DNA of 64,000 nt from Lithospermum erythrorhizon (lineage: Eukaryota > Streptophyta > Magnoliopsida > Boraginales > Boraginaceae): contig JADFUC010000278.1 in the NCBI GenBank assembly GCA_019722365.1, forward strand, positions 558,001 to 622,000, written 5' to 3'. Positions 42,291 to 54,241 of the stretch are shown here, in pieces. Both the position numbers and the translations under genes were made by a program. The notes beneath the pieces were generated by a model. It did not search any database, had not been told where the DNA came from, and was given only the letters and a program-made list of their open reading frames with translations. Every line of letters begins with the position of its first letter. Position 1 is the first letter of the stretch.

Positions 42291-43039
42291 TAACCTAATC
42301 ACTCTTAACCTCTCACTCTCTCTCTGCCGTTTAGAATCTCTCTATGCTCTCTCTAGAAATTTCTCTCAAACCTAATTTTCTACTTCCCTCAGTTGTAACC
42401 TTCTGAAAATATGTCATATAGAGCCTTGTTGTCACTAGTTCAAGGTGACAATGAGACATATCCATTTCTTTTTGGTTTTGAGTCTAGGTTGACTTTTAGG
42501 TTGACTATTGTTATTTTGCTCAGATGTTCGATTTTCAGCTTGTAATACCTTCGTCAAAGATATTTGTTAATACTCGCGGCTCGATTATATTATTTCATTT
42601 TCTCTCGTCGATCCTCGAAAGCTAGATTCCAGCTGATTTTCGGTTGACTCTTATGATTTGAGTTTGCATGTTTGATTTTATTTGGCCAGCTTCGCCGAGT
42701 ATACTTGTTATCATTCAGGGGTTCGATTGTTACTATTTCCATTTTCCGGTCGTGACCGGAAGTTTAGATCTGTGCTAATTTCTCGGCCGACCTTATGATT
42801 TGAGCTCCGCATGTTTGATTTTTTATATTTGTAATAGCTTCTCACAGCATACTAAGTATCATTCGTGGGTCTGATCATAATTTTTTATTTTCTCTGCTTC
42901 GACCAGGTTGCATCTAAAGTTGACTTTTCGCTGGGACTATTTTAAATCGAATAAGTTCTTTTTATTTTTAGGTCGCATGTTGCTTTTTGTAAATAGAATA
43001 ACATCATTTAATGCTATGTTGCTTTTGATATTTGTTTGT

Positions 43040-43620
43040 AATTAGGGTTTCATTAGCAAATTATTAATTAGGGCTTCACTTGGGGAATTAGATTTCACTT
43101 GGGAATTAAGGTTTCACTTTGTAATTAGGGTTTCAATTGGGAATTAGGTTTCACTATTGCCTAGTGGTTTCAATTGGGGAATTAGGTTTCACTCAGGTTT
43201 AGGTTTCAATTTGGGATTTACGGTTTAATTAAATGCTTTTATAATTAATTAAATGATTTTCAGAATTAATTATTAATTAGGTTTCAATTTTGTAATTCAA
43301 TTAAATACTTTCCTAATTAGGGTTTTTCAATTTTTAGACTAATTAAAGATTTTCCTAATTAGTTTTAATTAGTGGTTTCAATTTTGTAATTAAGGTTTCA
43401 CTTTTGTAATTCAATTAAATAATTTCCTAATTAGGCTTCAATTTTGTAATTAGGGTTTAAATTCTATAATTCACTAAATAATTTCTACTGTGGTTTTACC
43501 AGGTTTCAATTTTGTAATTAGGGTTTCACTTGTAATTCACTAAATAATTTCCTAATTAGGGTTTCAATGAAGCCAATTTTGTAACGAGGGTTTCAATTTT
43601 GTAATTCATTTAAATAATTT
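43040..43620. repeat. Irregular repeat array based on AATTAGGGTTTCAATTTTG
   Basis: About twenty imperfect copies of TAATTAGGGTTTCA(A/C)TT(T/G)TG, 20-40 bp apart, in the leader of the hAT relic. It contains TTAGGGTTT words but not in a 7-bp rhythm. Confidence 0.75.
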
Positions 43621-43963
43621 TGTGATTGCCCTTTGAATTAAACTGTCTAATTTTGTAATTGAGTCTAATATGGGTCTTTCATTTGTTGAATCTTTTCTAG
43701 ACACCCCGAATTCGGGGAGCACCCCTCTCGGATAATGCATGAGGAAATGAGACCGAATTCAATCAATGAATTTCAATTCAGACCGACGGCTGAATGGAGT
43801 GATTCGCTGAGTAACGGTAGCCTTCGGCCGATCCAAATGGAGATGCCCCGCTGGTGGCACGATAGTTACGATCCAGCATTGGGGGAAACAAGGCCTCCGC
43901 CGGTAGCAAAGATGACTGGGGATCATTTTAAACCCGGCGGCGACGCTCGCGGAAAAAGAAAAT

Positions 43964-45730
43964 GTGTATGCATCATGGCCGACTGCCCCCACTCAAGCTA
44001 AGGGTACAACATCACATTTGATTAGACATTTGAAATTGGCATGCCCAGCTAGACACAAACTCTTTCCTAAAGAGGTTGCAAGTGTGGAATCTGATGGTTC
44101 TAAATTTGTACAATCTCAACTTCACATTTCTGAAGGAGATAGTTCTGTTCTGAATTTTACATTTGATTTTGCAAAGGTAAAACTCTTGGCTGCTCATATG
44201 ATTCTTGCACATGAATATCCTTTTATAATAGTTGAGCATAAGGTGTTTAATGAGTTTCTGAAAGCCTACACTCCTCATTATAGAAAAATCAGTAGGTATT
44301 TGGTTAGGAAGAATGTTTCTTTATTGCTTTTTGAAACGAAAGCGGTTAAAATTAAGGGACTTCGAAAAGTGTCATAGGTCAGTTAACAACCGATTGTTGG
44401 TGGTCCAAGTTCGTGAGGATAGGATATGGTTATTACTTGTCACTATGTTGATAGGAATTGGAATCGCAGCCAGCTTTTTTATCTTTCAGCACGCCCCACC
44501 ACCCCATAACGGTGTAAAGATTAGCTAGAGTTAAGTACATGAAATGCCAAATTCTATGAAATTAGTGATAAAGTTTCTTCCGTTACGCTTGATAATGCAA
44601 GTTAAGAAAAGATTATAACTCTATTTCAAAGTCGGGTATTGAACGGTAAACCTGCTTCTTACAAGAAGTGCCAGGCCCATATAACGACTCACAAGCTGTA
44701 GATGGGTTAAAAGAGATCGAGAAAGCGACCGACGTGGGAGCTGGTATATGTTAAGTTCTTGTTTGGTTCCCCAAAAACGCATTGAATTCATTTAATGAAC
44801 ATAGGATTAACTTGCAATTGCCATCTACTAAGTTAGTGTTGCGATAATAACACCACGGAATTCAACTTATGTGATGTTGTCTACCTATAAGCATAGCAGC
44901 TGCTTACTAAATTTGGAGAGGACGATTTAAGCCTCTTTGGTGGCATCATTCTACTCGATTTTGAATGGGCACAAGTTCATGAGGTGTGTGAATTTCTTTG
45001 AGGTGTTCCGGATGTGACAAATTTGATTAGGTGGCAAAGAATTATCCAAATCAGCACTGCTCTTGACTGAAGTTAAGTAGATTAAGGAATTGATAAATAT
45101 TCAATTGATAATGTTACTACCAAACATATGCAGTATGGTTTCAAGAATGTCACTAAGTATGACAAATATTGGGAAGAATGTGATTTGTTGCTTTCTTTTG
45201 GTTCACCTCCTAGATCCTAGGTATAAGAAGGTGTTATGATCAAGTTTGCTTACTAATTCACGTGTATCCTATAGGATTATTTTAGGCTAGATTGAAACTG
45301 TATTAAGGAGTTTTAAATATCTTTATGATCGCATGTTATAGTATATGGTGATGATAAAGGCAAAGCCCCTGAACCATATTCTGGATACTTGAAACAACCA
45401 CCTTGTTCCACTGTTAACAAAAGAAGGTAATGATGAATACAAATTGAAATCAAGAATCGATGGCATAGAAAAACAGACCTCGAATCCTACCGCGAGGAAA
45501 CCGCTTTTCCTAATGGATAACTTTGATGTTCTTGGTCGTGGGTGGAAAGGAATGAGGAGGTATAAAAATAATATTGTCCAAGATGGCTGGTGGACATTTT
45601 ATCCATTCCAATTACAACTGCTGCTTCTCGAATCCACCTTCACAAGTAGAAATGATTGATAAAAAAAGAGCGCCAATGAGTGTAGACACAGCTTGAAGTC
45701 CTACTTTGTAAGTGAGATTGATCAAGGCAG
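43964..45730 (+). pseudogene. hAT transposase pseudogene (BED finger to hATC dimerisation domain)
   Basis: The best open frame is 43964-44377. It begins near the BED zinc finger (GTTSHLIRHLKLACPARHK, with the second Cys/His half preserved) and continues with the RICESLEEPER-like helix AHMILAHEYPFIIVEHKVFN. After that the protein breaks: the T-T-D-x-W-W-S region near 44385-44420 and the following C-H-Y-V-D segment are in different frames, and stop codons occur throughout. Near 45520-45700 the C-terminal hATC domain survives in pieces (DNFDVLGRG, then a frame with DKKRAPMSVDTA). Function is lost. A plus-strand frame before it (43735-44001) may be the N-terminal part. Confidence 0.75.
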
Positions 45731-46849
45731 CTTATGGCATTCGATCTTCCAGAGAGGTATGTTTTTTTTGTTACTTATTTTTACCTTTTTTTTACCTTTT
45801 CTTACTTTTTTTTAACTTTTTTCTATTCAACAAGTTTGTTGACATTTTTTTAATAGCTAAACGACGATCCACCGAATCGAATATGACAAAGTGTTTGAAA
45901 TGAAGATCCTAAGTCCAATGCCAATGCCACTGCATTTTTCTACCGCTTCATTTGTTATTTGTTTTTAAATTTCTTTTTTGTGTATTTCTATCCGCTTACG
46001 CAAACTGCTCTTTTATCAGTTGCTAGTTGTACCCTCCGCCTCAAGCATTCTATTGAAAGAACCTCAAATGCATACAAGGCCACTAATAAAGGCAAGCCAC
46101 CAAGAAAGAACACGCAAAATGAGGAAACCTGATTCGTGGCCGCTTGGTGACTCCTTTCCGTGACATCCGACTTCCGCCGCTTGCATTTTTGTTGTCATTT
46201 TTGAACTTCAAGGGATCAAGTGTAATTTGTGGGACTGCTGCTTCGTTGACCTGCTTCGACTTCTCGTTTTGGTTTGTACATGGATTGCTTACGGTTTTTA
46301 AGGGCGATGATGAAATTAGTGTGCGTATTATTGAAAATCGATCCGGCATGTTATTCGGCAGTAAGGCCCATGTTTGCAACCATGGCGCCGAGATATTTGA
46401 TCAAGACGTATCTTGGCATGGCAATCATGGTGCTTGCAACCATAACGCAGTTTCCTGAATTTTCGACATCGAAAATACTATATTCTCGTTCTTAATTTGT
46501 AGACTCTTTTAATCATTGGATGTCGGAACTGCATCAATATTTCATCATTCTTTTATTATGCATTTTTAATTTCAATGTACTGTTATTTTTAAAATGTATC
46601 TCGGACCGAGCTTTTTCGAACCGTTCGAAAAATCGAGCCAAAATCGAGCCGAACCTCTTCCTACCAAAAAGAATTGAACCGAATATTAAAATTGATATTC
46701 TACGAATCGAAATGGTTTTAATATACTCCCAACCCGCTCGGTTTCTAATTCAAACGCTTAATAATCTCGTCCTGCTGCCTGCTTATTAACTCTAATCACG
46801 ATGTATAATAATTAATCCACATACTCCCTTACTACCGAGTTGAGTTTAA

Positions 46850-46945
46850 TTTTTTTTTTCTTTTTAAAAATCCACCCACTTACACAAGAATCGAACCTGC
46901 ACTTAAGTCATTAAAAGTCTTCCCAACTACTAGACCATTCGATGT
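46850..46945 (-). mobile_element. tRNA-derived SINE-like fragment
   Basis: On the minus strand an A-box-like TGGTCTAGTAGTTGGGAAG is followed about 35 bases later by a B-box GGTTCGATTCTTG, the order and spacing of a tRNA-type RNA polymerase III promoter. The arms do not fold into a tRNA, so a SINE head or decayed tRNA pseudogene fits better. Confidence 0.45.
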
Positions 46946-47701
46946 TCTCGACTTAGTTTCTTTTTATTTTAAGAGAAATCACGAACGATTCATAACGGAA
47001 TGATTTCCTACTAAAAGAGTTTTGTTCGAACCAAATTTTGACATCTATTATTTTCAAGATATTTAGCTAAAAAAAGAGAATAAAAATTATTTTGTGGTGA
47101 GGCAAAAATCACTAACCACACTTTACCAAACCCACACAATTCGTAAACAAAGTGGTTCCCAACACAAACAAATTTTGTTCAAACCAATTTTTGGAAACAT
47201 TTTCAGGTTGATTAAGTGAGAAAGGAAATAATTCAGTTTTAATCGCAGTGATTTATTATGCAAACGAGTTCCATTTGAGCCAATGTTTTGGCATATGGTT
47301 CTAACGTGTTCTAGTTCACATGGATAAATAGGAAAGTGCAATAGTAGGGTATGGAAAGTATCATCAAATATTGCTAATCTAGTTACACTTCCTCTGGAAT
47401 TAGAGGGGAGAGGGAGGAGGAATCTTTAAAACGAATAGCCTACTTGAAACTGGAATTAGATGTTAATGATGATGGAACAGGCAAATTTAGCCGATAATAA
47501 ACGGACTATATATGCCTACTTTTGAAGCCATGAGCAGTCGAAATCTGGAGTTCGCATTGTTTGATTGAAGAATTACAAATGCATCCAGACAAGACAACAA
47601 ATTGGGACTACTCATCCAATTACGCAAGTGAACAACTAATCACTTTCTGCAAGTTTCTGCAACTACAATCTAGTTAGAACAAAACTGAGGTCAACATTCT
47701 G
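46946..47701. other. Intergenic region and likely 3' UTR of the ARM-BTB gene
   Basis: No gene is seen. The part adjacent to 47702 should be the 3' UTR of the minus-strand ARM-BTB gene. Confidence 0.4.
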
Positions 47702-50700
47702 TTACCGCAAGTCATCTTGGACAGGGCTTGCGAGCACCCTCACAAAGTAGTTACGCATTTCAGGTAGAATTCGTTCAATCAGTTGAGGATACCTGCATAA
47801 GTTGTAGGTCGATCACTATGGAGTCATGTACAACTACTCACTAAGATTTGAACAAACTTTTTTTCATCTTTCGTGTTCAACCATAAAAAAACCATTATTG
47901 GTTTCTCACGTTCGAAAAAAGTACATCCTTAATGTTTGTGCTCGAGTAATTAGCATTCCGAGCATAGAAAGGTAACAGAATAAGATTAACATACCAGGGC
48001 ATGACACTTAATTTGTCAAAATGTTCCAAGGTAAAAAGTATGCAAGCATGCCTTAACGACAGTGCATTAAAGGCCTCTGACAATTCAAACATCAAAGAAA
48101 CATTCTCCACAAGGATGTCCTAGTGCATAGAACGTAGAAATTATTAGACTAGAAAATGTCATGAATGCAGAAAAAGTTGTATGTTTCCAAGCTCACCTGT
48201 GCGATGGCATATTCACAAAGACGTTTAAGGCCCTCCAGGAGATACTGATCAGCAGCTCTAAGAAGATCTTGTGCAATATCTAAATTAACATCGACAGATC
48301 CCGTGTATATGTACCTGCAAACAAAATGGTGAAAAGAGGTTGAAGCAACTTTCATGGATTCAAAAGGAAATATCAGTTTAATTGAAAAATAAGCCAAGCA
48401 AATTCAAGGAGATCTGCACCTCATCATCAATTCGAAGACATCCCATCTAATGTTAGGAATTTCTATATCTTTGGCATCTCTTTCCTGAAAGATATTAAAT
48501 TTATGTTTTGTTATATATGTATAAGGCACGAAATTGACATATACAAGATAACTTGGTTAACAAACACAGTCTGACACTCACTCTATAACCGCCATCAAAC
48601 ATTGCCCTGAATGCATCTGACGAAGCAAGAAGACAGATCCTATGAGCATAGAATCGCTTACCTGAGTTGGAAAGATATCACAATATTGACAACAGATCAA
48701 GTGCTGAAGATGTATGGTAGTGAAAATAAAGCATGACAACAATAGGATTCAAATAAATGCAATGTTTACCTTCCACCAAGAATGTCACATCTGATAGTGT
48801 AGGATTATTTACATATTGTTCACCCAAGTAAACCTGTACCAATTATACAAGTAGTAGACTGCTCAGAAGATTAAAGCACGAAATAGTTGAGAAGATTTGA
48901 AAACCTATGGTATTGTGAGTTGTGACCAGTTCATAACAGGGTGCCATCATAAAATTATGTTCCTCAACTCCCTGGGAATTTTGCATTATCTTTCTAACTC
49001 GTTACATCTTAGTTACCTGAGGTGTTGGGGACGGGGGAGCAGCATCAACAGGAGAAAGTGAGCTTGCTTTTTTAGCCAGCTTGAATAGTGCCTCAGAACC
49101 ATCCCTTTGCTCTTTAACAATAGAGGACTCGAGAAGATCCAGAAGCAACTCCAGTCCTGAAATAACACAATAGCCATAGAAAAGGCAAATTATGACTGAA
49201 ACTACTATGACAAATTGAAGACAGGGAGCCACAGGATCAAGCTATTACAACCGAGCAGTTTACCATTGTTATCTATAAAGATTGTTTTCTGATCATCCGG
49301 TGAACAAAGATGAGCAAGAGCCAAGGCAACTCGTGTTTGGATTACACTTTCAGTAACACGCATCAAGTATAACAAATGACTTAATACCTGCAAACAGAGC
49401 GAGACACAAATTAATGTCTGCCTAAGGAAACAGTCCTATATCTAGGTGATACAACCACCGATTACTCACCCGTCCATGAACTTTTTCCTCCAACCTTTTC
49501 ACAGTCTTGCCAACACAATCTTTTGTTGGCTGCATGGTGGGAAAATTTAACTAAATATTTGAAAGATGAAATCTAAATCATAATAAAATTGACACGAAGA
49601 CACACTTGATAGGTAAGTTAATCTAGAGCAAGATAGTAAATACGGACAAGCAAAGACATATTTTAAATGGATTGCTCACTTGAACAATAAATTCTCCTTC
49701 TTGAAGCTTTTGTATACCTCCAACTTTGATAAACTCGGCCACATTGTCCTACAATAAAAATATAGATATAAGAAATATACCATTAACTTCATAGAAGTGA
49801 CAAATTAAATAATGAATGCTTGCTATACCTCGTTATCAGCTAGCCCATAAAGTGCAAACGCAGCATTATGTTGGAGGGATCCGTTTTTGGAGTCCAGAAG
49901 TTTCAATAGTGGTAATATACCACCGCTGTGGGCAATTCCAGCTTGATTGTGTGCATCCTAAAAGAAGAATTTACAAAGTATGTAAAATGTTGAATGTTTC
50001 ACATGAGCCAGTAAAAACTGTGCCTTAAGAAAATGAATAAATGAAAGAGAAGTTGCAGTAGTATAAGTAGTGGAGTCTGCCAGCCAGTAAACTAGGAGTT
50101 CAATTAAGACCATCAAGAATTTCCCTTCTAAATTCATAATTGTTGCTCATTAAACTGATAAGTAAGTGCACATGTAAATTCACACTTCTTGGTTGGTGAG
50201 ACCTAACTTGTGAGCCATCTAGCTGCAGCCAAATTCTCTAAGTCATGCATTCATTCATTAATGTGCCGTCTCGTGGGTACATGACACACTGTAACTCCTG
50301 TTCGGTTACATGTTTAGATGACTTCTATACATGGACGAAGTCAGATATTGGAATTAAGGAGACATTGGTAATTTTTTATGTCATGCTAATAAAAGTTTAG
50401 TAGAAATATAAAATTTAGAGGGCCTACTAAACTATAATTTTATAATTCCAAATCAAAATAGATAGATGAAGGTGAATGAGTTTCACAAATTCATAGGGGG
50501 GTAGCAGGATGAAGAACAAAGGTTGAGTTTGTTTTTTTGTGGAATTGGAATGGAATTGGAGGAACCTCTATATAATTTTTGAGAAATTTGTATAGAGTTT
50601 TCTCTTATTCCACACAAAAACAAACACACAGTAAGAACAGATCACAAATATAACTGCACCTATAATATGCAAGTGATCTAAAATTCGAAACACAGATATC

Positions 50701-53700
50701 AGGCTACTGTATGCTACCTGTGCCAATCTCCCTAGTGCAAAGGCTGACATTTCCCTTAGTTGTGCATCAGGGGACTGAAGCATCTCAATCAACGGTGGCA
50801 CAGCACCCCTCTGAACTATGTGGACCTGTTGTAAACATTAAAGCTTAAGGGAGAACATGAGACAGATCGTCAACCTCCATAATCTGAATCCGTAGCAGCA
50901 AATTGGCCAAGCAACAAAGCAGCTTCCCGTTGGCTCTCTGAACAGCTTGAACTGCCATCAAAAGAAGACAGAAAATACTAAAGATAAGGAAAGGAACATC
51001 ACGCTAAGGAGCTCTTCAGAAAGCAGTTTCAGTTTGATCTGAAGTACTAAGGAAAACAACACATTTACTGAAATCAACAAATACCTGAGGAGACCAATCA
51101 CAGGCTGTAAAGCTCCTGCAAGAAGAACTTCTCTTTTGATATTTGGCGATGAATGTACTAAATTCCCGATAACACCAACCTGAAATGAATAAATTGTAAT
51201 AAGCAACTAACAATAGTAGATACAGTCAAATAGGTTGGGAACTCTAGCTGATGTGAGGTTGAAAAGATATCTAACCGCTTCATAGTGTATCGCTGCATCT
51301 TCAGACCGAAGCATTAAAATAAGTGTAGGCAAAGCATTACACTCCACAATCTGTAATAGTGTAACATGTTAGTAAAAAGATAAGATTATCGATGAGTGAT
51401 AATGTAAATCTTACACTCCACAATCTGTAATAATGTAACATGGTAGTAAAAAGATAGAGTATCGATGAGTGATAATGTAAATCTACCAACCTGATTTTTG
51501 TTCTCATCATTTTTAAAGGCAAGAGTTCGCAAGGCACCTGCAACTGATCTCTGTACCTTTGGGTCAATGAAATCGAGCAACTCAACTAGAGGAGGGATTC
51601 CACCTTCAACTCTGAAAGAACAATTTCCCAAGTCATAAAGAATGCAAATACTGTACGAAAGGAAAAAGACTTAAATAAGCAGAAAGAAACAAACAAAAAA
51701 GAAATACGAATCATTTACCGAACACGAGTTTTGATATGACTATTCTCATGAGCAAGATTAGTGATTGCATCTGCTGCCCTCCTAACAACACCATTGACTA
51801 CACGGGAGTTTTCACCATTTTTGTGTCTCTTTAGCAAATCCACGAGAGGGGCCAAAGCTCCAGCATCAGTAATTAATTGTTGATGCTCTGGCTGTCAGAG
51901 GGCACAAGAGAAAGAAATTAAGTAATAATCAAAATGAATATTAGAAACAGTAAACTAACAAAATTTGATCCCTCGCTATACCTTCACCAATGATAATTCA
52001 TAGTCAACACACACCCAAACTAATTCTAACTTGCCAATTTCACCAACAACTTATGGTAATACATTGACCTTTTAACAATAAAAGTGAACAATTCAAAGAG
52101 GCTTGCCAATGTAAAACACACACATGAACGTGCAAAGTGAAATGTCTTGAACATACTTTTATGGCGAGAAGGCCCAGTGTAAAGGCACTTCCTTTCTCAA
52201 CCTCGTGCTCATATGGCATAGGAGCATGACCTCCTTCCCTTACAGGCGGTGGTGCTTTTAGATGCCGTACCAACGCTGGAACTGCTCCACAATCTACTAT
52301 CAGATTCACCTCCTCCTCTGTAAAAAATACACATCTTCAGGAACTAAAACTCTAGAAGTCCAAAAACCCGAGAAGGTGGAGGTAAACTTCTAAGATTAAC
52401 AAACTGGACACATGCAAGGAGTAAATAATAATTCCAACACATTCCAACATTTATCTAACAGATGAAAAATCAAGTAAATTATGTAGTATTACTGAGTATA
52501 CGAGAATTCAGTCATAAATAAATTCATTCGTATAATATTTTGTCAAAATAAAGTATTTCTACATATTTTACTATTGACATGATCATTTTAAGTCAAATCA
52601 AAGTTGTGTGTGAGTTAAGACCATACCTCAAATTTTGTTCATTTTAACAATCGAAAAAACATATAGGTGATCATTTAGGGATGGAGGTAGTATAAATCAA
52701 ATGAAAAATCAAGTATATTCAGTAGTTCTACTGAATATACGAGAATCGACTAAAAATACAATAATACATAACTAAACAATTGTAACTATGAAAAATTAAA
52801 ATATACGTAATAAGAATTCACACTCTAACTGGAAATTAAGCGAATTTCGTGCAGTTCTCTTAAGGTTGGAGGTCGTAAGTCTAAAATAAAATTAAAAATC
52901 AAGTAAATTATGTAGTTCTGAATACATGCTTATTTCAGTAAAAACATATATAAAATCACAGTAATTAAAAATAAAACAATTGGAATTAAATAAATTACTA
53001 AAATATAATAAGAATTCACACACAATCTGGAACTTAAAAATCAAGTAAATTCTGTAATTCTACAGTTATACTAAATGAAATACCACAATTCAAAACTAAA
53101 ACAATCGGAAATATAAAAATCTAAATTATACTCCGTAATAAAAGTTCACACTCGAATGACTCGATCTAGAAATTAACCGAATTTAGTAGCGTTTTAAGGA
53201 AGTTTGCAGACGAAATGAATTGGCGTTTACACATCAATTATTGTTGATTTTGACAATTGAGACACAAACTGAACAATCATTTTGGGACAGAGGTAGAGTA
53301 ATCTACACTCAATCTAATACAGAACAAACAATAACAAAATGAATAAAATTCCTAACCATTCTTTCCGAGTGCAACGAGGAAGTGAAATGAATTGCGTGAT
53401 TATACATCAATTTTATTTTTAATAATTTTGAAAATTAAAACACAACTTAGACAATCAATTTGGGACATAGGTAAAGCAATTAACACTCGATCTAGTAGCA
53501 GATAACGAATAACAAATTAATCAAATAAAGACGTCAAAATATCTCTAATTTTGACAATTAAAAAACAAACTGAACAATCAATTCGGGACAAAGGTAGAGT
53601 AATCAACACTCATCTAGTAGAAGATAACGAATAACAAATGAATCAAATTAAGACATCAAAATATTGCTAATTTTGACAATTAATACACAAACTGGACAAT

Positions 53701-54147
53701 CAATTTGGGACAAAGATAAAGTAATTAACACTCGATCTAGTACAAAACAAATAACGAATAACAAATTAATCAAATTAAGACACAAACTGGACAATCAATT
53801 TGGGACAAAGATAGAGTAATCAACACTCGATCTAACAATAATAAAAAATGAATAAAATGAAATTAGTAACCGTTTTTAGCGAGTTGAGAGAGGAAGTGAA
53901 TAGCGCGTTTAGCAGCAGCTCGATCCGATTCAATTTGGGAGAAAGTCGAGTCGAGTATGACTACTTGCGCACGGACTTTGAGTGCCAGATCGTGTGACTC
54001 GATACTGTTGTTATTATTATTAGTATTATCTTCGAAATCCTCATCGAGTTTCCTTTTCAAGCTTCTTCTAGACGTTGATGTTGATGATGACGACGATGAG
54101 GTTGTTTGGTCGTAGCGTTTTTGGTTCAGGTGGTGGTGGTGCTCCAT
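47702..54147 (-). CDS. ARIA: ARM repeat-BTB/POZ protein, ARIA-like, with a one-base frameshift
   Basis: ARIA binds bZIP factor ABF2 and acts in ABA signalling; ARM repeats bind partners and BTB may link to CUL3. Exons: 54147-53871, 52317-52157, 51891-51719, 51611-51491, 51350-51276, 51179-51085, 50951-50875, 50825-50718, 49957-49829, 49748-49680, 49529-49470, 49387-49264, 49156-49017, 48833-48770, 48661-48582, 48484-48420, 48314-48197, 48119-47995, 47792-47702. The sum is 2152 nt, one more than a multiple of three: exon 7 ends GATTATGGAG where a 76-nt exon would keep the frame. Without that base the protein would be 716 aa. A low-complexity N-terminus precedes YEHEVEKGSAFTLGLLAIK, ARM repeats (about 75-450) and the BTB domain (VYLGEQYVNNPTLSDVTFL, FYAHRICLLASSDAFRAMFD, YIYTGSVDVN). 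Arabidopsis ABAP1 is the alternative relative. Confidence 0.88.
51337..51484. repeat. 74-bp tandem duplication at the ARIA exon 5 acceptor
   Basis: TTACACTCCACAATCTGTAATA followed by GTAACATG and TATCGATGAGTGATAATGTAAATC occurs at 51337 and again at 51411. On the coding strand each copy holds an acceptor (TTACAG) and the first bases of exon 5 (ATTGTGGAGTGTAA), so intron 4 contains a decoy acceptor. Confidence 0.9.
53240..53850. repeat. Array of about five 110-120 bp units in ARIA intron 1
   Basis: Each unit carries ACAAACTGGACAATCAATTTGGGACAAAG(A/G)TAGAGTAAT...ACTCGATCTAG followed by AACGAATAACAAATTAATCAAATT. The GGACAATCAATTTGGGACAAAG core is the inverted form of a Stowaway end, so the array seems to come from amplification of a MITE terminus. 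Confidence 0.75.
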
Positions 54148-54233
54148 TTAGGGGGAGAGAGAGATGAGAGAGATGGGGAGAGAGAATGACTGATTGTGTG
54201 TGATTCAGTGGGGAGGGTAATTTGGGGAAGTGG

Positions 54234-54241
54234 TATAAATA
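54234..54241 (-). promoter_or_regulatory. TATA box of the ARM-BTB gene
   Basis: TATTTATA on the minus strand (within CCCTATTTATACCAC), about 90 bp upstream of the ATG, followed by a C/T-rich leader (CTCTCTCATCTCTC). Confidence 0.6.

Larger units (their letters stand above)
41950..46780 (+). mobile_element. Decayed hAT (Ac-like) transposon with internal minisatellites
   Basis: The outer parts share an inverted segment: TCGATTCGAACGGTTCGAAA near 42040-42065 and, in reverse, TCGATTTTTCGAACGGTTCG near 46610-46640. Between them is a broken hAT transposase. I could not fix the exact termini or an 8-bp target duplication, so the limits are approximate. Confidence 0.5.

Noticed and set aside
43040..43620. 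Interstitial telomere-like array
   Set aside because: TTAGGGTTT words are present, but spacing is 20-40 bp and the rest of the unit is AATTTTG, not the 7-bp plant telomere repeat.
46850..46945. A functional tRNA gene
   Set aside because: A-box and B-box-like sequences are present, but acceptor and anticodon stems cannot be drawn.
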